The translations under genes were made by a program, and so were the position numbers. Below are positions 47,303-59,392 of a DNA stretch of 64,000 nt, piece by piece. Location: NCBI GenBank assembly GCA_963556145.1, contig OY744461.1:5714891-5778890 (forward strand), read 5' to 3'. Each line of letters starts with the position of its first letter. Within the stretch, counting starts at the first letter, position 1. The stretch comes from Hygrocybe punicea. Its lineage: Eukaryota; Basidiomycota; Agaricomycetes; Agaricales; Hygrophoraceae. Under the pieces are notes generated by a model. That model did no database searches. It was not told where the DNA came from and saw only the letters and a list, made by a program, of their open reading frames with translations.

Positions 47303-48053
47303 AACCAGTAATTTAATATCATTGAGGACTATTGGGTGGGAAAGTGGGACATTCAAAATTTTCACAAGCTGAAATTCATATTGGACATCAAAATTGAAGG
47401 AAATCTTCAGGGTGGGAAAGTGGGCCATTAAATAGGAATGTTATAAATCGATTACATGATGTCAAACACTTAAGTTCTTATTGTTACTTATTGCCCGAGC
47501 ACTGATAAGTAAGGGTAACAATGGTAGTAGTAAATGCCAGGATAAACTGTTGTATAACTGACATTTAGTCCACTACAATGTTGGTTGACTAGTAATATAC
47601 AAGTATGGCAGGAACAAGTGTAAATAATATTGTCCAAGAGATTAGTAGTCCCTTGATCAAAGGCCCCAACTGAGGACAAGTAGTACATTTTTACTAACAG
47701 AATGGGATAACATAGAATGTATGATTCCAAATTCCAACAATGTTCACATATACTATGATTATTCTTGTTATACATTACAACTGCAGATTATGTAGAATAA
47801 ATAATGGACATCAAATGATTGAATAGAACCAAGAAGAACTCGTTCATGCCACGCTTGTGATGGCCCACTTCCCCAAGTAAGGGATGAAACATATATGAAA
47901 GGAGATAACATATAGCATTTATCGTATGATACGACTAAGCGGAGGGAAAAGGCAGCGCATATGTGAAAGGAATGACTAAGGACAGTGGAAGAGGAGAGGA
48001 AAAGTAAAAAGTAAAAAGTAAGCACGTCTTAGCTAAGAAATCATAACACAGTT

Positions 48054-49388
48054 ATAGAGATCTTAACATGGTTTATAATGGATCTTTCACACAGCTTGAG
48101 TCTGACTATCCCCTAACTTTAGGACCCATCCAGGGAGGCAATAATGCCCTGCAGGACAGGATCTAAGTGCTAGAAAGAAAGGATTGCAGTGAATATCTTG
48201 TGGAATTTCTATGTGGAATATATCATGAAGAGGCTATTTGATATCAAATGTTTTGTGTACATATGATAATACCAATAGGTGCAGAGCATATATTTTGGAA
48301 TTTTTATGTGGAATATAGCATGACAGGGGAATATGTAATGAAGGGGGATGAGACCTCACTGTGGTCAGGCCTGCCTGAGGTTTGTTAGGTGAAAATATAA
48401 TATGCAGTAAATTAAGTGTATGTTGAATTCTTGCCAAAATTTATGTTTATGTGCAATACATCATGTATAGAGCTGAGACCTCACTGGGTTTGGTCCCAGC
48501 CCCAGCCCTCGTTGTGTTTGTTTGGCAAATACATATGGGCATATATGAATTCTTACCATTTTGTTTGCATTGCATATATTGTGTAGTCACTAAGACCTCA
48601 ATATGCTTGGCCTTAGCCCCATTAAATTTTGGATGTAGAGATAAGCATTAAAGACTGATGCTCTGCAAAGCAGTGAATTTGGATCACAGATGCTTTTTAT
48701 AGTTTCATGTATGTGTTGCATAAATTGTATTTATTATGTCATATAGTGGGGGGATGCCCTGAAATAGATAGTTAAAAATATGTGGTTTATATACATTTAT
48801 TTGGTGCACGGACCAGTTTGGACACAAATATGTCAACAAACACATCACATGATCATCAACAAACGTGTGAATGTGCAAACATGCACAACCAACACCCCAA
48901 CACCAAATGCCCACACACTTGATGCCCGCCAAATGAAGCATGCCCATGCCCACCCCACATCCATGTCCATGCCAGTACAGGAATGCAAACAGGACCGAGA
49001 CCGGGGGAACGGGAATAGGAATAGAATGGGAATGGGAACAGCAGCAACAGCAATGGCAACTTCAAGACCCAGACGAACACAAGTGGCCACAGAGGGGGTG
49101 GTGATGTGCCCACTCCTGCATCAGTATGTTTTTAATTTTTCAATTGTATATTATGAGTCCCTATAAGGGAATCATTCTATATGGTGGATTTTTCAACTCA
49201 GGGTCAGACTCTAATTTGCCAAGCCGTGGGAACAAATTTTCCAAACTGTGGGAAAATTTTTGAAGCCCTGGGAATAACTATGAAACCATGTGACTAGCCG
49301 GAGTTGAGTGTGAGAATTTGTTGTCCCAATCAGCAAGAACAATAAGGCAGCCGGATCATAGCAGCCAATGTGGAAATGGGTAGTGTTA
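48054..49388. other. Gene-poor region with degenerate repeats
   Basis: No supported gene. About 48340-48620 holds loosely repeated segments (GAGACCTCACTG, AAGACCTCAATATG) at roughly 120-bp spacing. A CCCACACC/GGGAATGGGAAC-rich stretch at 48880-49130 resembles 50780-50930. Confidence 0.4.
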
Positions 49389-50779
49389 TATCATTTTGGT
49401 GCAATTGCAATCGGTTTCTTATAATAATCATATGCATTGGTAATGCAATGCACCATGTATGAATGAACAATATGTCAGTGGTATCTGTCATGTAGCTATA
49501 TCTACTGTGTGTATTGGAATTGTTGATAATGAAAAGAGGTCAAACAGTGTTCATTGTACACCTGTCACACAGGTCCAGAGGTGTTTGGTGAGTGTTTGGT
49601 AGGTGTCCCAGCCTTGAGCTGGGCATTGCCCTTGCACAAACATCTGTATGAACAACATATTGGATGTATGTGCATTAGAATTATTGACAATGCAAGCAGT
49701 GACTATTTGTCACACAGGTCCAAAGGTGTTTGGTAAGTTTTTGGTAGGTGTTCCAGTTTTCATCTGAGACATTCCCAATGCACAAACCACTGTATGCACA
49801 GCGCATTGGATGTGTCTGTGATGTAGCAATATTTAATCTTCACTTTGAAATTATTAACAATGCAAGCAGTGCTTACTCATTTAACAGGTAGAACAATGTA
49901 TCAGAAAGCATTCAGCAAGCTTCCAACGTATAATATGGTCTTCCAGCTTCAATGCTGGGCAATGCCATTGTACAAACAGTAGTATGACCTGTATATTGGA
50001 TGGGTCTGTACTATTGCTATATAACGTTGCAATGCACATCATACTTAATACATGCTCAATGCTGGTACAATAGGCTGAATGGTTTTCAGCAAATCATTTG
50101 GCCAGTGACTCAGGCACAGTATGCAGCATTGCAGTGCAACAGACACTGTCTGTTCCATAAATTCCATGCATGCATGCCACACCTATCTTGATCATGTGTG
50201 CTGGAAATGGTTCAGGTGTCCAATACTCATCAAACTGTTTGACAAGAACATTGCCTCACCAATTTCCCAGCTTCATTTAATCTGCAGCATTGCCAGTGTA
50301 TACAAGCTGAACCAGTCATATTGTTGATTCTGGTACTCATCAAAACCAGGAATCTTATCAAAGTGATTCCAATAGCAGTGCAATTGGTATCATTGTGCAT
50401 GGGATTATTTCTACAGTACTCACAGGAGGTTGTTCCTGACCTGACAAATAATTCAGATACTTAGCATTTCTGGATATACTTACTACACATTCTGTAAAAT
50501 CTTCAGAGTAACTATGACTAATAATAAAGTAGTAAGGTGGTTAGTTATATATCTGCCAACTTGAACACTGCAAACTTGATATGAAATATGTCAATTTGGG
50601 ATCTGATATTTGGTCATGACAAATTGGAAGGAACAGGATATAATCAATTAATATCCTTGTAGTATGGTATCAGAATGGTATCTGACTAGCATCAGCATGT
50701 AATAATAAAGGAAATATCAATAACTTCGCAAATATTTATTATCATAAAGGATAATCATACTTTATTATTTATATACTGA
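49389..50779. repeat. Locus copy 2: empty site for G and for X
   Basis: Uninterrupted counterpart of 4398-5673 plus 33717-33793. Its left edge continues past 49388 where X abuts copy 1, and position 50701/50702 is where G is inserted in copy 1. It therefore documents both insertion sites. Non-coding. Confidence 0.8.
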
Positions 50780-51243
50780 TGTCCATGTCCACACCCACAA
50801 GAATGGGAATGGGAACAGGAATGACAATGGCAATGGCAATGGCAACAACAGAAACAGCAACTTCATGACCTGGATGAACAGAGGCAGCTAGGGAAGGGGT
50901 GGTGATATGCCCACCCAACATCAGTATGTTTTTTTATTGATTTTTGTTTTTATATTGTGTTACTGACTATTTCCTATGATGCCCACACCCACACCCACAC
51001 CCATGCCCTCAACATCCACAATGAAGAGGACATGGCCAAAAGTGGCATAGACAGCGAGGGAAACCCAATGGCCAGCAATAGCCCCACAGAGGACCACAAT
51101 CCAACCAAATGAGGAGGAGATGGGAACAACGGAAAAGGTAGTAAAGCAGATGCAGCAGAATGGTGGCATGCCGTTCCACTGCCCAGGTATGGATTTTTGT
51201 TTTGTTTTCATTCTTTTCTTCTAATCTTGTACCACAGTCCATG
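50780..51243. other. Simple-repeat stretch with exon-like segment
   Basis: CACACC and GGCAATGG simple repeats. Around 51020-51185 a plus-strand open segment ends at a GTATGG donor-like site (ends GGMPFHCPG), but I recognise no family and see no start. It abuts the truncated end of the second RepHel. Confidence 0.3.
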
Positions 51244-54200
51244 TCAACACCAATGCCAAATGAGGACAGTCAGAAATATATCAACAGTGTTTTCAAATCT
51301 CTTCCACCATGAATTCACCTGTTGGCAATCATTACAATTGATGTCACTGTTCACATCATGCGTAATTGTACACATAGGTGGGGGTACTTCTGGCAGAGTC
51401 TGAGTGGGATCCTTATAGTCTTCTTGTTTAGACTCCTCATTTACCTTAGCTTTGACTTCATCCATTTTTCCAGTCATGAATTCACCAATGTGCACACTTT
51501 CAAGATACTCAACAAATGCAGCCTGAAAGTCTGAGTTGGGATCCATCATTCTGTCTCTGATTTCTTGGGGTGACAGACATCCTTTGAGCCATAGTAGCAT
51601 GTGCATGTGAAGAGTGAGATGTCCTTGTTGCTCTACTGTACCATAGTATGCCTTGGTTTCACCACAAAAGCCAGAGTGCTTTGAACCAACTCCAAGAACA
51701 TGTTTGATAAATAGTTCTACCATAAAGTGAAAGAATCTAGCACCAGCCACTGGATTTTCTGCAATAAGTCTGTAGCGCTCATCATACCCTCTAAGCTCTG
51801 GTGTAAAGGTTTCTTTTGTATCAGCAAAATATAAAGACAGTGGGTGCATGTTATCTGCAGGTGAAAATGTAATGAACCAGGAAGGTGCACCCACAAAGGA
51901 CATCAGAGACCAGACTTCATTTCTTGCTTGTGAGTGATCCTTTTACATGACTTCCTACATGATCCATATCTTTTATTAATTGGAAACATAGTTTCTCTTC
52001 ATCTGTTTCTGGAGTGACATGTTCACCATCTTCCATTTTTCTAGCAATGGTATTCAACACTCCAAGATCCACATCCATCAATCTTTGTGAAATATGTTCA
52101 AATTTTGCTTTTTCAGCTAATAAATAGCCAGCTGTTGTAGACTCTTTTATTTGCTCATGGTTTAATGCAATCAAAGAGAAGTGGGGATCTTTCTGAAACC
52201 TCTTGTCATAGTACATTAACAAGTGTCTCTTGTGTTTGATTTCAGAAATCTTGCCTTGAATCAATGAGTTACAAATTCCACCAAGTCCATAGGGAAATAA
52301 CCATGGCATCATTTGAGGGAACAACTGAGGATTATTGTAGATGAATTGTGGATCACTCTCATGTCCAATTGCCAGGATCTTTTTATTATCTATCAAATGT
52401 TTCAAGGCAATGGCTTTTATAGCTTTGATACTTTTGGTTGAGTATTCTTCTCCAGTCAAACCATGAACTACAAATGGACACATGCCAGTCTCAGTTCCTT
52501 CTTCCTCTTCCATGTCATTCACAGCAGTAGCTTCTGGGTTTTTGTTAACAAATGATTGTCTGTACTCTACCACAACTGGTATGTCATTCTCAGGATATTG
52601 CTTCAAGTTTTCTTCTGAAATCTCCAAGTCAAAATAGTCACAGTGATTCAGTTTTAACCAATTTAAAGCAGTGGCAACTTTGCTTCTCCTAACAAGCAGT
52701 GGTGTACGCTCAAAGTCTGATTTTGTAGGCTTACATGGTCCAGTATAAATAAATGCTAGCACTTCATCCAACTCATCAACAGGTGGGGGTAAAATATCAT
52801 AAATCTTTGGAGTTGGATTAGCAAATGTAATGGCATTTGCCCTCATTTTGTGCATTCCTGAAGAAACCCTGACAATGCATCTATTGTGTCTCACTCTAGC
52901 AATTAACAGTTGTTCTGCATAAGACAAATTACTCAATTCATTAGGAATTTGTCCAAGCCATAAACCATTTGTCAGAGACATAGTGGGGCATTTTCCCTTG
53001 ACCAAAGACTTGTGACACTTCTTGCAAATGCCAGAAAGATCTTCAATTATTATAGGGCTCTCTGATGAAGATTCAATTGGATCATTTATTAAGAAGCGCT
53101 CTGTTTGGGTTATACCAGACTGTTTCAAACAACTTAAATTCAATTCTGTATAGCGTTGCAATTGAGAGACTGGAGTCAATCTTCCACAGACAGCACAACC
53201 AGATTCAATAAATTTGTTGGGAGAGGAATCACCACAAAATCCTGAAATAATAGTGTGTTGCAATTCTGCTGAAGGTGGTTCTGGAGGGAATTGAATATTA
53301 TCTCTGTGTGTTTGAACAGCAATCTGATTTGTTTGTGCATGCTGCTCAGGGTGGTTCATGGTATGTCTTCTAACTGCATTTAATGTGTGTTGCAGATGCT
53401 TGTCATGATGATCAACTTTAAACTTTGTAACAGCCGCAAGATTTTGTGTTGCATGCTTCTCTGGATGTGTCTTGTGAAAATTTTGTACAGCTGCAAGGTT
53501 TTGTATTGCATGCTTCTCTGGATGTTTCTGGAGAAATTTTTGTACAGCTGCAAGGTTTTGTGTTGCATGCTTCTCTGGCTGTTTATGGTGAAATTTTTGT
53601 ACAGCTGTGAGGTTTTGTGTTGCATGCTTCTCAGGATGTTCCAGATGAAATTTCTGGACAGCTGTCAAATTTTGTTTGCTATGTTTCTCTGGATTTTCAC
53701 TCTGAAATGTCTGTACAGCTGCTAAATGTTGTTTGGCATGCTTGTCAGGATTTTCACTGTGATATTTCTGTACAGCTGCCAGATTTTGCTTTGCATGCTT
53801 GTCAGGATTTTCACTCTGAAATCTTTGTACAGCTGCCAGATTTTGTTTGCCATGTTTCTCTGGATTTTCAAACTGAAATTTCTGCACAGCTGTGAGATTT
53901 TGTTTGGCATGCTTATCAGGGTGTTCATTGTGAAATTTCTGCACTGCTGCTAGATTCTGTTGTGCATATTTGTCAGCATGTTGTGCTTTAAACTTATTGA
54001 CTGCTCTGGTGTGTGACATTTTTTTGTGACTTGCAATTGCTTCTTCATCAATCAATTCAAATACTGACACAAAGTAGGGCAGCTGGAGCACACATGATTC
54101 TGTATTGCAGTTTGAAGTACTGCATGATTCATTTTTGAGTGCACATGAATGCTATGGCTAGCTGCAATAACTTTCAAATGTGCAATGGTCAATTTGGGAG

Positions 54201-54796
54201 TCAACAGTTCAAATGGGTGATTTACAATTACAAGTGACTTCTCAGCTGATGATTTCAGTGAGAGGGCTTCATCTATTGACATGTAAGAGTGGAATTTACA
54301 TTTAACTGCATCCTTACTAGCATTTTCATTGGTTGAAGCAGGAAGTAGTTCATGAAGTGTGAATACATTTGCTTTGCTCCACTGGCTAATACATCTAGTT
54401 TGTTTATATATTTTAAGTAAGCTCTGAAATCATGTTTTCTGAACGGATTCTGTTGAAGTTTCAACTTAACATACATGCACCTATTAGCAATGCTGGTTGT
54501 ATAATGATACTCAGAAAGCAAAACACACATGTTCAAGAAGATTCTGGCATATAGCTCAAATAGAAAAGAGGGATGAGCTGATTGACCACTAGACAGAACA
54601 AATTCACTACTGTTGTGGATAATTGTGATTTTTTCAGGGATTTGTGATGTGAAACAAGAGGTGGACTGATGAACAGAGACTAAACTTGGTAAATAAGTGG
54701 GATTTTCATACTTTGTCAGATTGTCTTTATAAAAATTCAAAGTAACAGGGCATATAATGACATTTTGTATGACAGACAAAGTTGGTATGACATGGA
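51244..54796 (-). pseudogene. Second-family RepHel, Rep half, truncated
   Basis: A diverged relative of the G RepHel. Upstream frame 54965-54273 shows a conserved leader block (HDFRAYLKYINKL). Frame 54091-51917 has a long array of about twelve 20-residue repeats (NPEKHAxQNLAAVQKF type), CxxC pairs, the DUF6570-like block and FPQMMPWLFPYG. Frame 51903-51244 has SFVGAPSWFITFSPAD and the HUH motif LTLHMHMLLWL. It is broken by a small deletion near 51910 and a frame change near 54080, and ends before the two-tyrosine motif. No helicase half follows on this strand; a helicase fragment of the same family lies inverted at 59393-60717. Confidence 0.85.
53330..54010. repeat. 60-bp coding repeat array in second-family Rep
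   Basis: About eleven to twelve tandem 60-bp units encoding a 20-residue, probably helical, repeat with invariant LAAVQ/LTAVQ and a His-Ala pair. Frame and length are kept despite base divergence. The G Rep has about four related units at the same place. Confidence 0.85.
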
Positions 54797-55870
54797 CTTG
54801 TTTAGTGGGCCAGTGCTGCGCATGGCATGAACGAGTTCTTTTTTTTCCCTCCTCACTTTCATCATAGCAGTCTCTCACCATAGCAACATAAAAAGTAGAA
54901 AAAATAAAACTACACAGCATGTCTCGACCTCCTCTCCCACTGTCATGTCTTCTTTGCTTCATCATTATACAATATTCTCAGCCAAAAAAGAGAGCAACAT
55001 GTCAACTGTCAAATACAACTGTCTTCAAACAGTATGATAACAATTGACTTACATTTTCTCTACCCTACTTCTCCATAACCTTGCTGCACAACAGATGATA
55101 ACATGAAGACAGCTGTGCTTGAGTGGGCCAATGTTGCATATGGCATGAACAAAGTCTTGTTTTTGTCATTGGATTTTTATTTGTCTGATTATTACGAACA
55201 TCGATGAGTGATTTTGCTTGAAATATATAATTAGCATATAATATATACAGCGATATCACATTGAATTATATGTTTTAAGTAAAAATAACATTATATCATC
55301 TGAGTTACACTGATTTCTGCTTATATGGCTGATATTTCCATATATAGTAATAGCGGTCACATGTGACTATGACTCCTGTGATCACCTCAAAATTTAGCAT
55401 ATATGGTGTAAAATTGCCTTATATGGTTAGACTGGTCACATGTGACTGTCACCATTGTGATCAGCAGAAAATTTGCTATATAATATCAAAAATTGCCTTA
55501 TATGGTTAGATTGGTCACATGTCACAGTCACACCTGATCCGAAATGATAATATTAGTCAGCAGTTCAATTTTCAGCTGATTCTGATAAGAATTGAGACCA
55601 GTATGAATATTTTGAATATAATTGGAAGGTAATTTGTCTTTTTTGCAACAACCCATATTTGGATGATTATGTAAGCTTGTCCACACATGGCCCCAACTGT
55701 ATCTGATTTTCCAGTATCAGAAGTAGAATCATATCTCTTGCCCAAAAAAATTTTGTCTATAGGCGATCAACTTTATCAATTAATCAATTAATTAATTAAT
55801 TAATTACGAATCCTCACTGAACCAGGTCTGATAAAGAACGAGTCTTTTAATAAATTAAAAGAACTCGTAA
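54797..55870 (+). mobile_element. Second-family Helitron ends: two 5' ends and one 3' end
   Basis: A 5'-type end (CTTG, AGTGGGCCAG, GGCATGAACGAGTTCTT) starts at 54797 after an A. A second diverged one starts at 55118 (CTTGAGTGGGCCAA ... GGCATGAACAAAGTC). A 3' hairpin with arms GAACGAGTCTTTTAAT and ATTAAAAGAACTCG ends in TAA at 55870. All point the same way, so 55118-55870 could be a complete 0.75-kb non-autonomous copy. Assignment of ends to each other is uncertain. Confidence 0.6.
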
Positions 55871-56202
55871 CATTTTGTAGGACATTTGCAGGAGGCACAA
55901 GGCCAATTCTGGTAACAGCACATTGTGCCCAAGACATTGCAAGAATAACAATCACTAGATATTGCAACATTTTAACATTGTTATAGCCAATTTTGGGGTT
56001 TTCACATTGAGTGTGTGATCATTGATCATATGAGCATCGCTCAAGCATTTTGCCTGGGGGCCATTGGGTGCATAGTTATTGACTGTTTGAGCATTGCTCA
56101 TATGGGCATCGCCCAGGCATTCTGCCTCCTGCCCATCGGGCACATGGTCATTGACCGGATCAGCATTAACTGCACAAAAATAAAAGTGAAATAAACTAGA
56201 AT
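55871..56202. other. Spacer
   Basis: No gene is seen. It contains two related segments with GCATCGCYCARGCATT (about 56030-56130) and leads into the hAT element. Confidence 0.4.
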
Positions 56203-57490
56203 TTAGTGTTGCCGTAGTTCGGTTCCGAACCTAGCCGAACCTGGTTCAAACCCCGAACCGAACCCTAGGTTCAGTCTAAGTTCAGCCAAGTGCTGAACTG
56301 GACCGCGGGTTCAGTTCCAGGTTTTGAGGCCTGCCGGATTTCCTGAATGGCTCCAAACTGCGTCCAAACCGCGAACGTGGATATTTTTAAGGTATTTATT
56401 TCATTTGTTTTTCGGATTTCTTTACTTACTTTTTCATGTTAAATGGTATCATGTGACCATTACAGGTTTCTTCACCAACACCGCAACAACACAAGGCTAA
56501 TGAACATGACACAATGTCGCATTCATGAACACAGGTAAGTCTCGTGAAGTATCTTAACTTTACTAATATTATCTGTTACAGGAAACTTGACCGCGACCAC
56601 ATCGTGAGCACACAACATGGATCCCAACGCCAATGCCAACAGACGCGGGACAGCCGCAACACCACCACCACCACCACCACCACCAGCGGTGGCAACGGCA
56701 ACGGCAACGGCAATGACGATGATGGCAATGGCCATCAGCAGCGCTGGCAGCGGCAGAAGCGCCTGCAACAGCAGCAGCAATGCCGGCAACAGCAGCAATG
56801 CCGGCAACAGCAGCAATGCCGGCAGCAGCAGCAACGCCGGCAGCAGCAGCCATGGCAGCAACACCATCACAACCATACCACCACCCGAAGAGGACAACAG
56901 CAGCAGTGTGCTGAACCAAGCCAATGGATCCAATGCCAACGGACATGGGACAGCCGCAACACCACCACCACCACCAGCGGCGGCAAGGCAACGATGACGG
57001 TGACGGGGAGCAGCAGCAGCAGCAGCAGCAGCAAGAGCGGCAGCGGCAATGGCAACAACAGCAGCAGCGGCAGCAGCAACGGTGACAGCAGCAGCAGCAG
57101 CAGCAGCAGCAGCCGTGGCAGCAACACCACCACAACCATACCACCACCCTGACGAGGACAACGGTTGGCAGCAGCAGCGCTGGCAATGCCACACAGGGAC
57201 CATGGGACAAGACCCCCATCCCTCCACATCCCTTGGGGACACCGGAGGGCTCTTGAGCACCCATCTACCTCGCAAAGTGCAGCGCCGTATCTATTGATAT
57301 GTGCCTGCCATTGGCGAGGAGAATGGATGGGGTGAGCCCACCTCGGTCTGGGTTTCAGACCGAACATGGAGAGACAGTTTGACACCGTCTGGGTCCGGGT
57401 TTGGCCATGCGCTAAACCAGACCCGAAGTTCAGTTCACGGTTCCGCCAAAAAGGGTTGGAACCGGACCGAACTGAACTTTGGCAACACTA
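56203..57490. mobile_element. hAT-like non-autonomous element 2
   Basis: A 1288-bp relative of 39310-40478 with the same ends (TAGTGTTGCCG, mirrored) and an 8-bp duplication CTAGAATT at 56195-56202 and 57491-57498. The interior again has an intron-like GTAAGT...TTACAG segment (about 56533-56581) followed by a CAG/CAA-rich block to 57150. No transposase. Open frames in the block are repeat translations. Confidence 0.9.
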
Positions 57491-57529
57491 CTAGAATTTC
57501 TGCATTTTTGGACTATCCAAGGCAAAGTT

Positions 57530-58610
57530 ATATAAGCATGCAATCCTGAATGGTGAGAAATTCATACCTGAGCTAGTAAATGTCCAAAGTAAACCTGCAA
57601 GTCAATAAATGAGCTCATATAATCTCATAGGGTGAAAAAATGCAAGATTCACACATACCTGGAACGTTGAGGGGGAAACATGCTATAAAATGATAGATTA
57701 TGTTAACACACAATAATATATACAAATACAAGACCTTACCAATATCAAAACAGAGCCAAATAAAAGGAAAGACATAAAAATTAGAAGAATATTTGACTTT
57801 TACATCTACAAAAGGACAGATTATGTCAGCATTGGACCCTGAATGGTGCAGAGACATCACCTGATCCAGATCACTGTTTTTCGGAGTCTGAATATGGAAA
57901 ACTGAGCTTAAACAAGTAGAAAAGGTGAAAAAATGCAAAATTTATACATACTTTGAAAATGGAAAGGGAGATGGGCTGTAAAATAATAGATTATGTTAAG
58001 AAACAATAATATTTACAAATTGAAGACATTACCAGTTGTCCAGGAAAGAAAATAAAGCTATGTAGCAGAAAAAGCATGAAAATCCAAAGAATTTTCGACT
58101 TTTATGACTAAAAAGGAAAGCTTATGTCAGCATTGGACCCTGAATGGTCTGGACACATCACCTGATCCGGACGCTGTTTTTCGGAGTCTGAATATGGAAA
58201 ACTGAGTTTAAACAAGCCAAAAAGGTGAAAAAATGCAAATTTACACATACTTTGAAAATTGAAAGGGAGATGGGCTATATTATGACAGTTTACATTAACA
58301 AACAATATGGTATACAAATTGAAGACATTACCAGTAATCCAGCAAACAAAACAGAGGCACAGGAAATAAAAAGCACAAAAATCCAAAGAATTTTTGACTT
58401 TTATGTCTAAAAAAGGAAAGCTTATGTCAGCATTGGACCCTGAATGGTCCGGGCACATCACCTGATCCAGAAAACATTTTTTCGGAGTCTGAATATGAAA
58501 ACTGAGCTTAAGCGAGCCAAAAAGGTCAAAAAACTCGGACTTTATGCACCAAATGGGGAAGGTGGTGGTTCAGGTTCAAGAAGCAAAAGCGCAATAAGGT
58601 TTAAAGTCTG
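57530..58610. repeat. 300-bp tandem repeat
   Basis: GCATTGGACCCTGAATGG recurs at 57829, 58130 and 58430, each followed by CATCACCTGATCC and TTTTTCGGAGTCTGAATATG. Period 300 bp, three to four units, the first degenerate. Non-coding. Confidence 0.85.
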
Positions 58611-58954
58611 GATTCAAATGGTGATCTGACTAATGATTACATAATCATAATTATGTAAGAAATTTGACCAAAACCAAAATTGAAATACAAAGTGATCTAA
58701 CTATATTGAGTTTGTTTATTTGTATTTGTTTGTTATATAGTCAAGTTGTAATATTGCTCACAAATGTCCAGGGATAATATTTACGAGAAGATACTCTATT
58801 TGTCTATATTTACATCTATTTGTACATGTTTATACTAGCTTCAATCATACTATACTAACCAAAATATATGATGAATTATGAATTATTATGTTACATATTA
58901 TATATGCAATAAACTCTATGATGATCAGGATAAGAATTAGGATATATTATGCAA
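58611..58954. other. AT-rich spacer
   Basis: No gene, repeat or domain recognised. Confidence 0.4.
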
Positions 58955-59392
58955 AATTACCTTATATGGTTAGACTGGTCACATGCGACTATCACCATTG
59001 CAATCAGCAAAACATTTGCTATACAATATCAAAAATACCTTATATGGTTAGATTGGTCACATGTGACTATCACAACTTGCCCGAAATGGTTATATTAGTC
59101 AGCAGTTCGATTTTCAGCCGATTCTGATAAGAATTGAAGGTAGTATGAATATTTTGAATATAATTTGAAGGTAATATGTCTTTTGTGAGACAACCCATAT
59201 TTGGATGCTTATGTAAGCTTGTCCAAACATGGCCCCAACTTGGTGTTATTTTTTAGGATCAGAAGTAAAATCATATTTCTTGCCCAAAAAAATTTTGTAT
59301 ATAGGCGATCAACTTTATCAATTAATTACGAACCCTCACTGAACCAGGTCTGATAAAGAACGAGTCTTTTAATAAATTAAAAGAACTCGTAA
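58955..59392 (+). mobile_element. Second-family Helitron 3' end, second copy
   Basis: About 440 bp strongly similar to 55430-55870, including the terminal hairpin (arms GAACGAGTCTTTTAAT and ATTAAAAGAACTCG) and TAA. The next bases (CAAGACCATTC) are helicase codons, so an element with this end was inserted in, or recombined with, a RepHel gene at the Thr-Arg-Pro after motif V. Confidence 0.8.

Larger units (their letters stand above)
44055..47877 (-). mobile_element. 3.8-kb non-autonomous Helitron, copy 2
   Basis: Nearly identical to 9776-13597 (offset 34279, a few substitutions and homopolymer changes). Orientation is minus, with CTTGGGG at 47877 and the hairpin/TAA end at 44055. It sits in the 5' LTR of the Ty3 element. 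Comparison with the intact LTR shows insertion between A and T on the element's strand with no target duplication. Confidence 0.95.
37185..48048 (-). mobile_element. Ty3/gypsy chromovirus with nested insertions
   Basis: LTR retrotransposon in minus orientation bounded by a 5-bp target duplication CAGTT (37180-37184 and 48049-48053). LTRs are 399 bp (37185-37583), with the other copy at 43825-48048 split by a 3.8-kb Helitron. On the + strand they start TGTA and end ATAACA. The order gag, protease, reverse transcriptase fragment, integrase, chromodomain is typical of Ty3/gypsy chromoviruses. It is inactivated by an internal RT/RNase H deletion, frameshifts, a hAT element and a fold-back element. 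Confidence 0.9.

Noticed and set aside
48845..49113. Open frames over the CCCACACC/GGGAATGG repeats
   Set aside because: Simple-sequence translation. The similar stretch at 50780-50930 does not keep the same frame.
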